64,000 bases of DNA from Apis mellifera (GCF_003254395.2 NC_037646.1:9578381-9642380); one strand, 5' to 3'. Positions 10,786 to 25,200 are shown, counted from the first letter of the stretch. Notes: generated by a model not told the origin, from the letters alone. Numbers and translations: made by a program.

Positions 10786-12344
10786 TCACTGGAAAGAGAC
10801 GATAAGAAGTCCGAAGGCGATGCAGAGGTGGGATATTAAAATCCTGATTCACGCGTCGACCATCCCCGCACAAAGAGCGAGAAAAACGTGTACGTGTATG
10901 CAGCTGCCCATTGACAAACAGGTTTTTTTCCCTTTTTTTTTCTCTCTTTTCGCCTAGAATCATTGTTGTTGGGAGGGATTCGAATGAAGGGAGAGAGGGG
11001 AGAGAAAAATTGTCGCGTTGACTTTTAATCGCGGCGCGATATTCAACGGGGAGGCACGATAATTCCGCGCGATGTAGCGATGTACAATCGTTGGAATGTT
11101 CGTGTAGCCAGGAACGAGAGCCGGCTAATCTGTTCGACAAACACCCTCCAAAGGGTGCGAGATACGAGCGTGTACAATAGACCTCTCGAGACGAAACAAT
11201 GACTCACGTGAATGAGAAATCAATAACAAGTTTTGACGTTTCGAGAGTTTTGCCGCTCTCATACAGGGAATTACGACGAATCGGCCTCTCTTGAAAAATC
11301 TCGTTCGAGCAATAAAGTTCCGTGGAAGGGGGAAATTTAAAAATATTCCCCGGGGAAAGTTTAGACCGCGCGACCGAGCGAATCTTTCTTCCTTTTCGCG
11401 AATCCGAAGGAAGGAAACGAAGGAACTCGTTCCTCTTCCTCGAAAACTGTCCTCCCCCTGTCTTTGTCTCGGCCACGTACACGCCGCCTCCCCAAGGTTT
11501 TCTTCCTCCCCGGGTGGAATCCCGGCTGGACTTTCTCGGAAAGGTCGAACGCGTCCCTTTATGGGCTGTTCATTTGGTCGCGCTGCCACTTCACCAGACC
11601 GACCGGCAACCCTTGTTAGGAGAAACTGGCATCAAGGACAACGCTCGTTTCTCTCTCTCTCTCTCTTCCTTTTTCTCTCTCTTTCTTTCGTCGCCTCTTA
11701 CTTCGCCCAGTCCCGTTCGAAATTATGTTCTCGGTTTAGACCCCCGATCCGAATGAAGATATTCCTACGCTCCATCCTCGTCGATCGTTTCTTCTTTCTC
11801 CTCCTTGCCGAGTCGCGGGAACAATTGGCCGTGATCTATAAGGGGACGCGTCGTCGACACTTTTTAAAACACGGGGAGGAGTATCGGACTCGAGCTCCTT
11901 AACTGGCTTTCAAGGCTCCTTTAATTCCGAGCAAAAGGGTTACCGAGTCGTTCGTGGAAATTGCGACAAATATGGATCTTCAACGCTCGTTCCGTTCGAA
12001 AGTTGTTCAATTACCTCCGTTCAACTCCTTTCTTCTTACTCAATTCCCCGACAATTTATTATTCATAAACTAGCCACTTTATTCAACTTCATTTTCTTTT
12101 CTTTCTTTCTCCTTTTCTTTCCTTCCTCTCGTTAATTATAATATATCGTGGGGATAATTTAGACGGAACAGCTTCGAAAGAAAAAATTCGTAATCTAATT
12201 GCCGCGAATTGGATCGCGTTTACTCTTTTCAGCGGAGAGACTCGTTAAGCGAAAGTGTCGGAGGAAAGGTTTAAATCCAAAGGCGTTCGCTCGCATTCGG
12301 GCGACCGAAATCACGACCGTCACCGGCTCCTGTCCCTAATTGCC

Positions 12345-12362
12345 GTCAATTGCTGTCAATTG
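12345..12362. promoter_or_regulatory. Paired GTCAATTG motif, 10-bp spacing
   Basis: GTCAATTG occurs at 12,345-12,352 and 12,355-12,362, as part of a 10-bp direct repeat TGC(C/T)GTCAAT. The spacing of one helical turn would put two bound proteins on the same DNA face. No factor is assigned. Confidence 0.3.
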
Positions 12363-13899
12363 TAGGGTTGACCCTCCCTGCGACCAGCTGCAATTTGCAG
12401 TTAGGTCGCGCGTCATCGCCGCGCAAAATCGTTGTGCACGAGCCTTCTCCTCTCCTCGCATATAATTAACGCGGCCGACCGCGTTCGCGTGCGTGCACGC
12501 CGTTCTAATAGATTTTCATGCTTTTCCTCTGCCTGCGCATCGCGAAACTGATAAACATACAAAGAATTTTTTTCCCCCCAATAGAATAATCTTATCCTTA
12601 CGAATGTAGGATAATGGGTTCCATAAAAAAAGGAAATAATTGCAAAAATGGTTTACTATTTAAAAGGAATGCTTCGATCGTTCCTTTTATTTTTATTTAT
12701 TCGAATACAACTTTTTACGTTACGGTTTAGAATTTTTGTTATTATCAGGCTCGTTCTTAATTAGACGAGAGAAACGATTCTGCATAAATAACACGCTCGT
12801 TATAATTATCGTAAATAGTTAATAGAAGCGAGGAAGTTGAGGGAAGACAACGTCCCGCGAACAGTTTGCCGGCACGAAACGGCACGCCCAAAAGCGTAGC
12901 CGGCTCGTTCTTAATAAACCGTGAAACAATCCTAATTACAGCGTTGCTATGGAGCACGAACTCCGCTGGAACATGGGGTGTGGTGACGCATTAAATTAGC
13001 ATTGCATTTCCGCCGCCGAACCCCACGTCCCTAGTCGTTGATTCACACCAGAATAAACTTTCCATCCGTGGAAATATAATTTATACATACATACACGTAC
13101 GATATACATATATATCATTCCCTCCTGATAATTATCATGATTCCGTAGCGAAGGATATTTGCATTGGATCGCGGTGTCGTGTGTCTTCTCGAATGGGTGG
13201 TGGGTTTCCACTCCCTGCACAGACACCGCTAGAACCCGGGGACCCGCTTAAAACAATGCCACGAAATCGATCATGGCAGGCATGCATCAACGCGTATGCA
13301 TTATGCATCTCCGGAACCGCCCTAATCGCTTCGACATCGCTGCCCTCGGCGTTCCTTTCCCGCGAGCATTACCTCGTACTTGCGTTGCATCGCACGCAAA
13401 TTGCATCGTGTACAGCCGCACGGGTTACTCGCGGGTACTCGCTCTGTTTACCATTTTCGAGCGGACCTGCGGTTGAGAAGCGTGAGCCTGGAACATCGAG
13501 AAACGCAACGTGGTGCTGCGTACCCGTGAAGGAAAAAAAGCGTATTAAAAGGGAAGGAGGAGGGAGGGGGGAAGAAAGGAAAGAGAAAAAAGAAAAAAGA
13601 AAAAAGAACAAAAAAAAAAAAGTAGGGTATAAACCCGGCTGGCAACCGAAAGCAACGACGCCGACGACGACGACGGCGACGTTCGGTAGGGCGTGTTGCG
13701 TGGTGGGGAGGCAGGCAGATGTTTGGTCCATGGCACGAGGGCTCCAGTCCCCCATGGGGTGCCGTGCCATAAACTACCCTCCACCGACGACGATTCTTTC
13801 GCGTAGGCAGTAGCCAGCCAGTCTCGATGCGGACGCGAGGCTCGAACAATGGCCTCGGGTCGCTTCTGCCCCTTGTGAGCGAGCCTTAAGGGCCACGTG

Positions 13900-14622
13900 A
13901 CACGCGAGAAACACGCATTTTCACGCAGACACACGTGCCCCGGGACGCACACAAAGGCTCGCAGAATTCGCCTGAGACTCCTTCGAGTCGTGTCTCGGCC
14001 GACTCTTCCACCACGTGGTCGACGGCTCTCGTGTTCGTCGCCCGATACAGCCTCCGTGTGTCGTGAATCGCAAGATATTTTCCAGTGGAATCTTCCAAGC
14101 CCACCTTTTCGTGAATCATCACCGTCATATGCACTCTTATACATACATATATACATATACGTTCTCGTGTTGCTCGCGCGTGAATCGCGGTTTCGATCCA
14201 ACGAATCGATCCAGTAGTTTATCATAGTCGTCAACCGAGTTGTATCGATGGTGTGTGCGTGATGGTGAAGTGAAGGAGATCGCGTTTCTCTCTGTCTCTC
14301 TCTCTCTCTCTCTCCCTCTCTCCCTTTCCTTCTCTCTCTCTTACGATCGGACCAATTTGGTACGCGCGAAACGTGAGGGGGGCTCGGTGTTGTGTGTACA
14401 AGGGAACCAACTCCCCGCTGCAAATTTTCGAACTGGAGGGAGAGGGATGTCGTTGAAAACGAACCGCGCTCGAGTGCATTTCGAGAGGACGTTTTAACGC
14501 TTGCCTACGTGCACTGGAAGCATTAGCCGCTCCGTAGAATCGAGGAAATCGACGTGAGACGATGCCCGCGCACTGTGATCGGGCACCACGCGCCCTCGGA
14601 TGAGCGCCACTCCTCCTCACCC
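13900..14622 (+). promoter_or_regulatory. Candidate alternative 5' exon region
   Basis: A GC-rich block ends in a strong donor-like sequence (CACCC|gtaagtg, boundary 14,622/14,623). A short ATG frame just before it would be out of frame with the DAAM exon at 36,908 (a TGA follows), so if used this would be untranslated leader. A CT microsatellite lies at 14,287-14,341. Confidence 0.22.
14287..14341. repeat. CT-rich microsatellite
   Basis: Long imperfect CT run with short CCC and TTT interruptions. Confidence 0.88.
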
Positions 14623-16391
14623 GTAAGTGTGAACACCCTTTGTCGGCTATCTTCTAATAATACGTACAGATGAATTCATATCCACCGGTTGGGACAATTG
14701 ACCCAGGAGGATGTGGATCATTTTTTCATCCAGCCCGGATGGGAAAAATCATCGCGGTTAATTTTAATTCGACGCCGGAAATCGACGCGATGAAATCGTT
14801 CCATGTCGTTCCATTCCATTCCATATTGCAGATGTAATTAATCGGATGATTCGCGCAACGGTGATTACAACATCTCTCTCCGGAAGTAGACGGAGTGACC
14901 GATCTCCAGGTAACAGGCATCATCGAGTTTCACGATGCCGTCACACCAGAAAATACCGCAAGTCAGACGCGGGACGAGGCGTTTCGAGGCGGCGTTCCGC
15001 TAGAGGCGACCACCGGAGATCTCCACTCGATGCGGTCGAGTGATACAACGCGGAATTCCGTTTTGATGTCGCGTCCACTGTGCTAGTCACTCTTTCTAGT
15101 TTTTATGTAACCCAAGGATCGGGTAAGATGGCGAGGATGCGATCGGTTCGTTAACGATCCACGCATCACTGAACTCTCTCCGAATCGAAACGAGAACGAA
15201 AGTACAGCAGAGAGATCGATTTTGACGATCAGAGGGAACGAAGATTGACAGTTGACAGATTAAGTTGGACGAGAGATATTGAGATCGAGATCCTTCCGTT
15301 CGTTTTGCGACCTTGTTTCGCGGATAAAACCCATCGTTGAGACATCGTGTTTTTGTCGTTTCGAGCGTTTCCTCACGCTTTCGTCTTCGTTACGAAATTT
15401 TCGAATAAAGCGATGCGGGCGTTGCTCGAGAGGCGTTTATTTCGATCAGAGAAATAATTTCACGGAGAACAACGATCGAACTTTCCTCGAATGAAAATTT
15501 ATGCGCGCCACGTCGAAAAAGAAGAGGGCAATTCCAACTTATCGTCACTTCCACTTTTCAACGAATTAACGTATCGTTAAGCAGTTTCATCACTCCTCTC
15601 GCGTTAAATTGCCACCTGTTGAAACAAAACGCAGCAAAGCGTATAAAACCGTCTTGAGCAATGCCCGCATTTATTTGTGCCTAAAATTTCATAACAAGGA
15701 GATAACACCATCAATTTTTAATCCAAAATGGTCTTGTTAAATCGCTTCGCTCAATTTCTCAAGGATCGTTTTATTACGAAGCGTATATATATCTAATTAT
15801 ATTCAATTATATATCAGAATTACGATTTCAATTAATGCCAGCGGGACACTCTCGTTCAACAAACCTGTCATATATACTTCCTCCATCGTTTACGCAACCG
15901 AATCTCGTCCGTTTCTTCCCTCTTTACGTGAAGCGTATCGACGTTTCAAGCGCGCGTTCGATTATAAATCTGTCATGGGATCGCTTTCTACGAGCGGCGT
16001 TTGATCGAAAGCCCATCGCTCGAAGAGGACGTCTTCTATCGAAGACACCGAGCGCGTTCTTGTTCCAGGGAATCCATGGCGTGGAAAGCACAAGTTGCCA
16101 TCCAAACCACTTTCATATCCCGAGACACTGTCAAGGTTGAACGAAACGTTCGACGGATTTAATCGTTGACCCTCCGTGCGCCTCCCTCCCTTCTCCTCCT
16201 CCACGACTTTTCTCCAAAACTGGTTCTCATTAACGAATCCGGTCGAAGACACGGCTCGATCGCCGTGTTATCCCTCTCGAACGACACGGGAAATTAGAGA
16301 AAGGTACGTTACGATTTCTAATCGGATCTAACTGCGAATTAACGTTTCGAGCTTGACCTGGAAAGAAGATATATTACAGATTGTGCGAGCG

Positions 16392-16410
16392 AAAAAAAAA
16401 AAAAAAAAAA
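16392..16410. repeat. Poly(A) tract, 19 bases
   Basis: Uninterrupted A run in non-coding DNA. No retroelement sequence is recognised beside it. Confidence 0.9.
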
Positions 16411-18037
16411 GACGAACAAGTGGTGTGGGATATCCGTGTCAAAGTACCTATGCAAAGGTGGTGAGGAGAAGTAAGAAAAGTTAGAGATAGACGGGCGTAT
16501 CGATTTATTTTCACGTCTATAAACTTAAATTCAAATCATTAGGGGAAACGTTAATACCACTTTACCGCGTCCATTAGCAAGATCCAGTTTTTGCTCGAGT
16601 TTGCTCCGTACCTGCCTCTGGATCAGCCGGAGAGAGAGACGGGAGTTATATCTTTAACGAGATATCTATCTATTTAAAACCGTGTGTTTCGCCAACATAG
16701 TTGAGCGAAGGTTAACCGCGCAAAGATTAAATTCCTATATATATACAGTATCTTCTTATAAACGTGCCACTAATTGCTCTTGCCTTTGAAAACCCACCTA
16801 ATTGGTTCAAAGGAAGTATATAACATTAGCGCATTATCGCTTTTTATTAAGCGTTCGAGAGAATTCTGAATCCGTTTCCGGAAAACGGACGGCGAGGAGG
16901 AGGATGAGAGGATATTATCGCTTGAGAGGCTTGACTTTTTTTTTTCTGAACGATTGCCGTTATCCAAAATTCTCTCGAGTTGTAAAAACACGCGGCTCGA
17001 TGGATATTCATATTTCGATATTCATTCACAGTTGTGATATATTGTGCATTATAAAATTTGTGCTGCACGAGAGCGTTAATTGAACGTTTTGAAGGTTTTC
17101 GCGAAACAGTCGAACAGTTACCGATCCTCGCAACAACAAGGAAGCGATTCTTTCGATATAAATTATCGTGCTTACGTGGCACGATAATGATCCAGCTTCC
17201 AACGTAGGGAAGCGTAGATTCTCGTTGCTCTTGAACGCCTATATAGACGCTCTCCTCGAGCATCGAACACTCTCTAACGGTAAATTTATTTCTGATTCCT
17301 CTGTTCCTTCTCGTGTTAAATATCCGGCCGGGACGGATAAGGCCGCTCGTCACGTATCTACGATCGGAGATTTTTGGTTAATTTTCATTTGGATTTCACT
17401 AGGAGGCGGGGACAGTTTATGGGGAAAAAAAAAAAAAAAAGAAAGAAAAGTTTCAAAATATGTAAATTAACGCGCTAGGAATAATTTTCTGTATCGAGGC
17501 GCATCGTGAAAGTAAGTAACGCCTGGAGCCGATAGCATACGATCGGCGGTATCGTTTCGGCCCGTCAGGGTACCGTAAATCGTATTTTTTTTCTTCTTCA
17601 CGGAGCGTGAAAGAAGTGGCTGGTGAAAAATGTGATATCGCAAAAAAAAAAAAAAGAAAAGAAGAGAAAAAGAAAAAGAGAAGTGAGAAAAAAAGGGGGG
17701 AAAGAAAAAAAAAAGATGACGTGAGTAATAAGCGATCGCCTTAATGACCACCTCATTTGAACAGCCTTCTTCGTTCCCTTTTTTATTTTTATCTCGCTTT
17801 GCTTTTTCCCCCCTCCCCCCTCTCTTTCTATTTTATTTTCTCCCAACGGGGAGAAGATGATGGCGGTCGTCTCTTCTCTCTCGGCGAGCAGAACGGGAAA
17901 CAGGAATGCGCTCGCAATTTTTCAACTGTCAAAACGCGGAACAGGCCTAAATTTTGCTCCTTCCTTCTTTCCACTCTATTCGATTGAAATAAGAAGAAGA
18001 GGATTTATCAAGCGTGGAAAGAATGGATTTCATCATC

Positions 18038-18066
18038 GTGTGCCTATGTTTTATATATAGGCACAC
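18038..18066. repeat. Hairpin-forming inverted repeat
   Basis: GTGTGCCTAT (18,038-18,047) pairs with ATAGGCACAC (18,057-18,066) across a 9-nt AT-rich loop: 10 bp perfect stem. Confidence 0.8.
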
Positions 18067-19068
18067 ATATAGGAGAATAAAGAATATTCTATGTTCAAAG
18101 ATTTGATAATCGTTTGACACTATTAGCTCAGAGAAAAAGCAAAGTGAAACAGGAAAGAAAATCTCAAAGCAAGATCTTCGACATGTTCAGTTTGCACGGA
18201 AAGCCGTATCGAGGGAAAAACTTTGATTCCCTTCCAGTAAAAATGCGAAGAAGAAACGTAAAGAAAAGAACGGAGACTTTCTCAAACGAGGAGCGATTCA
18301 GATGCAAATGTCACAGAAATTATGTCGCGTAATCGGGTTTTCTGGAAAGGTCTCCCTCTCCGTTATCCCCTTCCCATCCTCGTTCGTTCGTTCGTTGTCT
18401 CCTAAAATCGCGAATGCGAATAACCGAGGGAAAGACCGTCCCTGGCTGCATCGTGAAAACGAGCGGAATGAAGAGGGACAGCCTCGCGAAGCGTGCGAGG
18501 AATAACGAATGCTTGAATCCGTGCCAAGATCTTGCACGAGGTAGTATCGTCGTCGTAGTCGTCGTCGTCGTCATCGTCGTGGGGGAATCCGAAGAGGAGA
18601 CGCCGTGATCGTCCGATAGATTCCTCCAGAGAAATTATCCGAATTTGGAAGCCGAGATTATCGAAACAAGAAAGAACATAAATCTCTCTCTCCCGTATCT
18701 GATCCGCTCTTTCGAACATTTGTCTCTACCATCAAGTTTCCTAAAATGATAAATTTGTAACGGGAAGAGTCGAGGCATCGACGGATACCGCGTTCGTTTC
18801 TTCCATGTCGGAAATTGAATTCGCTAGCCGATTAACTGACGTTGAATGCAAGGAAGTATGCGGATTACGAGTTCCGGAGTTCTCTATTATCCACAAGTTA
18901 ATTACCTCGTTATCCAGCCGAAAGTAACGAGACTATCCTCCATGAAACTTTCCTATTTACAAAAATTCGAAGCCGCTCCGTTTCCTTTCTTTCTTACACG
19001 CTAATCAAACTGTTAACGAACAGAGGGGGGTGTATCGTCTCTGTATCAAAGAGCTGTGTATACTTATG

Positions 19069-19219
19069 TATATATAGGAAAGCAAAACCCAATTCGCAGC
19101 GTGTTAACACGACGCCGGGGAAGGCTTAGCTGTCAGAGTATCAGCTGTTCCCATTCGCTCCGATCCGACAGGAGCTCGGACGTACTGGCAGCAATCCAGT
19201 GTGACAGAGGGGAACAGAG
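19069..19219 (+). promoter_or_regulatory. Candidate TATA-type promoter and short first exon
   Basis: A TATATA box at about 19,069-19,074 is followed about 30 bp later by AATTCGCAGC, a plausible start region, and then by a donor-like site CAGAG|gtaatc (boundary 19,219/19,220). The architecture fits an alternative untranslated first exon of the downstream plus-strand gene. It rests on motif spacing alone. Confidence 0.2.
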
Positions 19220-22200
19220 GTAATCGTACACCACCGGCCCTTGTCATTCGAGTTCTTCCTTAATTAAATCATCGTTTCTTCCACGTTGAATTGGTGAGCT
19301 GAGGGAAGAACCGGATCGATCGCGAGAATCAAGCAAGGGAAGGGGTGAAGCAAGCGCGCTCTAAACGAAGATCAATCTTCACCGGGGGGGTCCGGTTGAA
19401 TTTCACCGTGTCTCCTTCTTACTCCGAATTCGTTTCCCTCCCTCGTCTCGCTTCCTATATATCACGGACTCGTGCTATTATTGATTTCGTCTGGGCCTAA
19501 GGGTTTCGCGTCTCCACCCACATCGAGTCCTCGCTTTCGTTCCTTCCCGAGTGACTCACTCGAGCGTGAGATCCACCCGCGAATTAGGATTCGAGTATTT
19601 CGTGCGGCCACGAAGGAACGAAGAAAGTTGGTCGAAGATAGACGGATCGGGAGAGAGAGAGAAACTATATATAAACGCATTGAGCCCGGTTGAATCGAAT
19701 TCTAGAAAAAGATTTTTAACGTGTACGCGATATTTCAATAGCGACGCGTACAATGATTTTAATAAAGGTTGGAGGAAAGTTGCGATGACACCAAGATATC
19801 CCTCACCTTCCACGAGTTCCATAAACGCGGTAGAAAGTGGAGTTGATAAATGCGAGTCGCCAACTTGTGCGCACACTTCTTCCGTACGTCGAACCGTGTC
19901 CCCGTAATCGTTGTATAGAAAACGAGTTAATTCGAATTAAGCGGCCGTTGGTGAATTCATCTTTTCTCCGCGAAAGCATCTCCGATGAACGGAGTGATAC
20001 AGCGTGCTAGAGTTGGAAAGGAACGATGATATATCGGCAACCCGTCACGGGAGTCGCTTTATCGTTCCAACTTTGAAAGTTTTCTTTCGTTCCACGCTGT
20101 CGGCCGCGAATCGCGCAGATGCCGATTCGTAATAATTCTATTTTACGACTTTACGGAACGGCTTATCAGCGGCTACTCTAATCTCAGAGCGCAACCTATC
20201 ATCGGCGCGGCACGGCGTCTTCTCAGAGAAAGATCCCCGGTCAGGCTTGATGGGCAAGAGGCCTTCATGCGTGAAATTTTCGCCTCTCCTAAGGAAGAAA
20301 CGGGCGGAAGAATGCAACAAGAGGAGAGAACGGGGGAAAGAAAAAAAAGAATCGGGCGGTTCGAGATAGACGATTTATAGCTGCAAGACGTAGGGGAAAA
20401 AATCGCGACCCACTGACCCACTGGGATGTATAAAAGAGCGTAATCGAGCGGCGAGCGAACCGAACCAATCCTGCACCGATGATTTTGCATAGCAACCGAT
20501 CTGTTCCCCCGTGATTTTCTTCGATCCGCACGCGTGGATCTGGTCTAGATTCCCGTGCGTCGAGCACCCTTGCCGCCACGACTCGTCACGATAATCGGAG
20601 AGAAAAGTTGGCGATATACGTTGGCGGAATAACGGAAATCTTTCGTGTGCTCCGATTTCTTTTTTTCTTTTTTCTTTTTTTTTTTTTTTCGAACGAGCTA
20701 CTAGACTTCTGGCTGATTAATTAAGAGCGGTTGTGAAGTGGAGGCCGGGCCCTGACTTTCGAGGAGAATAAAAGGTATTGAGTTTTAAGGCGTGCCTGCT
20801 CTCTTGTGTACTATTTATATAGTATATAGACTTATAAGGTCTTGGAGTTGTTTAAATTCTCGCCCAGTGGACGTTACGTCTCCAGAGAGCCATAGCTTAC
20901 GTTCCTTTTATTTTCGAATGTGTAACCCTTCAGATTTATACTCTACTTCTATCGCGGAGAAAAAAGAAAAACGGAGAAATATCTTTTAAATTAACAAAGT
21001 AGATTCAACTTTTTTTTCTTATTATTCGATATTTAATTTTAATTCGAATTTAAAGGAATGAAATGAGGAATTTTCCACTCGAATTAAAGTAACGCCACGA
21101 TCGATTCATTGCTCGCGATACGCTCGATACTTTTTACAATTTATCAAAAAAACTTCGATCCCGTCGAAAACATTTCCACTTCGTAATTTATCGAAGAAAA
21201 AATAATATTTTGAATTTTTGCCGAACGCCCATACGAAATGAAGCCGTCTATACGCTTGACTTACGTGCCATGAAATCGCAATTAGGCGCGATGCAGATAG
21301 GCGAGTCACGAAAACAATGAAGCGACGATCACGTAGATCCTCGTAGATCGACCTTTCGGCACGCCTGTCGAATCGGGAATGCGTCCCCCGCATCGGAATC
21401 GGGCACCGTTAACGCCGGTAGTGGCCACTAAATTTATTCTAAAATACTACCGAGGTCAGTGTGCCACGATTTTTATCGAGCAACAGGTGTACAGCGTGTC
21501 GCGGTTGTTTCTCGTGGAAAAAAAAAATCAAACTTTCTTCTCTCTTCGTGATAATTTCCGTGAAGTCGTCGTTAAAAAAAAAATATTCCTTTCCACGTGA
21601 AATTAAACTCATCTCGTGAATTTTTTAACGATTGTCTCATTTTCGAAAAGAGACGCGTACTACACTTTTTTTCTTTTCGCTATCATGGATCAGAGGAACG
21701 CTCAAGACAATCTCTTAACTCTTGTCCAAAATCGTTTATCCATGAAATTTAAATAATAAAGAGTCTTAGTCCTCGTAAATAGCTTCGTTTTCGATCCATT
21801 AATCCTCATTATCGTACGATACGATCGATACGAGGAGAAATATCTAACAGATATCCGAGATCACGACCCAAATATCGCGCGAAATATTACGAGCTTTTGT
21901 ATCGCGTCTCCACCGCGATGTTTCTCCTCCAACCGTTGTCGTTTATTACGGTAATTTCTTTCCTGCAGTTACTGGCCGCGATTTCCACGTCAATATTTTA
22001 TAACCCACGTAGTTTCCTTCCTCGTAGCTCTTGAACTCCACATCACGTAACCACGTGCTTCGTTTCCTCATCGAACAATGCCGATATCTTGTATCTCTCC
22101 GTCGCTCTCCGCCGTGCTCTGTATTCGTAGTATTGTAAAACGCGAGTAATAAAAGCAGTAGCTCCCCTTAAAATCAATGTTGCTCGAACAGAGCATAACT

Positions 22201-25200
22201 GTCCTTTCGTATGAACTTTGAAAAACACGGAATAATTTAACGGTAGTTGGATCCGAAGCGAGGTACACATATATATATATATAGCGAAGCGGTTTGACAC
22301 ATGTAAACCCGTAATATCTTATCCACGAAGCATCGTGTCGGACAAAAGGTCCGGAACGTGCAGAAAATGGCTAGCAGCCGGGAAAAAGGTGGCTACGAAG
22401 GTGGCTTGGCCGGACGTTCGATGTCCGTGAAATCGGCACGGACGGCAATGGAATAACGAAGCGAACGTTTGAATGAGCCCACGCGACGCTCTACACACGC
22501 CCACGATCGATACCACGGCCACAGTCTCTCGCGAATAATCTTACGATCCTCCTCGAGCGTAGCCTTTTATCGCGGCTCGAAACTTAATAATATTCGTAAT
22601 AAACTCGTCGACACGACTCGGTATCGATTCGTCTCTCTCGATCGATCGAACGAGAAAGAAAGTGGCGAGAAAAATTACAACGTTCCCGAATGTTTCCAAG
22701 TTCGTTCGATATTCCGCTTAAACGGCATAATAATAATGGGACGTCGTGGCAGCCGTCTGTTCCACCGTTCTAAAAGACGAAAGGCAGACAGAGATGGCCG
22801 CGGCGAGAGGGAAAGGGAGGTCCAACTTAACGGGTCTTTCTCAGTAGGTCGATACGTGCAGTAGTTGACACCGATTAGGACCTCGAAATACGTATGTATC
22901 GCGGGTGTATGTATGCACGTATGTGTATGTATGTAAATCGACCCATAACAAAAGAGGAACTTTGTCGAGCTATATATATATAAAATATGTATTATAATTG
23001 GAACAAGTCGGAATATCGTAGAGAGTTATTACAATTTTAATAGGAATTTAGATTTGTCCATCGATCAATTCGTCTCTCTTTTTTTTTTGTCGATTGATAT
23101 TAGAAAAGAAATTTGCGATATTTCGAAAGAATTATTTTGGAGCAATACGATCGAAACTGTTATCGGCCAAAAGATTTGTAATTTATACCAATTTTATTTA
23201 GAAAGAAAAGGAGAAGAAAAAAGGATGGTGTATGCATTCCATTTCGAAAATCGCCTTATCTCTTACGATAGTTTTTCGAAGCGCACGAAGTGCACCACTT
23301 AACTTGTACACGCTGATTCGTGTTGAAGATTTGTCGGTTCAAGTCGGATGGGTGGTCCTCGTCATCCGAGTCACAAAGGGGAAAAGGTGAAACGTGGACT
23401 GGAAATTTACGAGATTATCGTCGTCCACAAATGCCTTCGCGCTATAACACGTTCCACGTTAATTGTTTAGAGCCGCGTGTTCACATTCGCGCCGGTTTTG
23501 CGCGCGTTTTCTTAACGTCTTATTGCGCGTCTTACATGCGGTCATTGAAATCACCGGGAAACGCGTAACATTCGTTCACAAGCGTTGTGAATTTAAACTA
23601 GCATCGATTACCGCTGTCAGTCAATCGGTGCGTGAGCGTGAAAAATCTTTGACAAATGCAATTTCACCTAGCTCATAATAAATACGTCGTTAACGGTTCA
23701 TTGTGTTAAAAATCTTTATATAGATTTTCTATTGGAATTTACGTGTCATATTCCCCCGTGTAAAATTGATTTCATTCAATTTACGGACGAACAATATTTT
23801 TTTCTCCCCGTTCAATTTATAACGATATGAAACGTATTGTGGAACCGCTCGTGCGCAACTCGTGACGATTACGGCCACTTGTAAAGACTTCCGCTTAATG
23901 CGGACGCGCCATTAAGCAATTATCCTAACGACTTGGCATCATCGATTCACGCGCTAATTTCCATTCCCATGTATATCTCTCCACTCGATAAAATTAATCG
24001 CTGTTATTGCCATTTCTTCCATTAATTACGAGGTTATACAAACATCTCTCACATCGGAAGGAAGGAGCTTCCTTCGAGGACGACATTTTAATTTCCATCG
24101 AAATATATTCTCGGTATAACAACTCTTCGACATTAGACATTCGATCCGAGAGAAATATACCTTGTATTTTTCCCGTTTACAAAGTCACGTACACGTTTTT
24201 GAATCTCGAAATGGAAGTGCTCTGTCACGCGACTCGACGCGCTTAATGGCGGCGGGCTCTAATCGATCGGGTCGACCTGTTTGCTCGTGTTATCGCAGGA
24301 ATGCGCGTAAAGGAGCGGGCCGGCACAACTTTACCTTACTATTACCGGTGAAAACGAGGCGGAGAAACCTTCCTCCTCTATTTCCACCTTCGACGCGCCG
24401 CGTTTCCGCGGGCAATTGCCTGCCTCTAGTTGGTCGCAACGCCGGCCGTTTACGACCGTTCCATACTTTATGGGTGTTATTCTTTTGGGTGTATAGGAAT
24501 ATCGCCGTGAAAAATTGCACGGACATGATTGGCAGGAAGTGACAGGATATATCGTGACAAGTTTGGCGTTCATGTGTTTTTAAACGGCCGTTGTTAACAG
24601 TAGAACAATCAGGCTTTAACGTACGCCTTTAATTTGTCACGTGTGAATTGTTATTATTATTATTCGTAGAATTCGAGGGAATGGAGAAATCGCACGATAA
24701 ATATTACGATATACATCTCTCCTCCCCTCGTATCCAAACTTCTTTTCCATAACTCTGATGTTAAATCGATACCAACAAGAAGAGTTGGTCGTCATCAAGT
24801 TCCGTCCCGTATCTCGATCGGCGAGACGCGTAATAACGACCGATTAAACGAAAACGATCCGCTCAATTTGGATGCAATAAAGTTGGCTTGGATTCCGGCG
24901 CGCGCGGCGCGTTCAAAGGCGTAACTCGCGGACTCCGCGTCGACTCGGTTCGAATTAACTCGATTGAAACGTCGCCGTGGCTCGTAGGACCACCGCGACG
25001 AAGAATGTGCCCCAAGGCCGGCGATCCAGCGCTCCGTTCCAACCCTCCTCCCCCGTACAAACGTAGGGGTAGGGGAATCACTCTCGTCTCCTTTTACTCG
25101 CAGAAAAACCAGTCGTCCACCGGCGAGAAGAAGACGAGACGAATGCATTCCATCGCAAGGTTGCAAACGACAGAGGCAAGAACAAGGACGATTTCTTTTC

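Larger units (their letters stand above)
9525..13899. other. Non-coding, probable intron (block 2)
   Basis: No recognisable protein. The block includes an AP-1-like/CRE-like motif pair (10,671-10,785), a CT-rich tract near 11,649-11,690 and a GTCAATTG pair (12,345-12,362). Long open frames around 11,291-11,902 and 13,181-13,813 are rich in Arg, Ser and Phe or Lys runs and look like GC-rich noise. Confidence 0.5.
14623..19068. other. Non-coding, probable intron (block 3)
   Basis: Nothing protein-like. It contains a 19-base poly(A) (16,392-16,410), an A/purine-rich tract (17,641-17,714), a 10-bp hairpin (18,038-18,066) and a GTC/CGT trinucleotide tract (about 18,545-18,580). Confidence 0.5.

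Noticed and set aside
13545..14423. 292-codon minus frame
   Set aside because: Low-complexity Arg/Glu and Phe/Ser runs from microsatellites; no recognisable motif.
17641..17714. A-rich tracts as possible retroposon tails (also 16,392, 42,080 and 51,841)
   Set aside because: No adjacent element body, target-site duplication or coding remnant; simple homopolymer tracts are common across the window.
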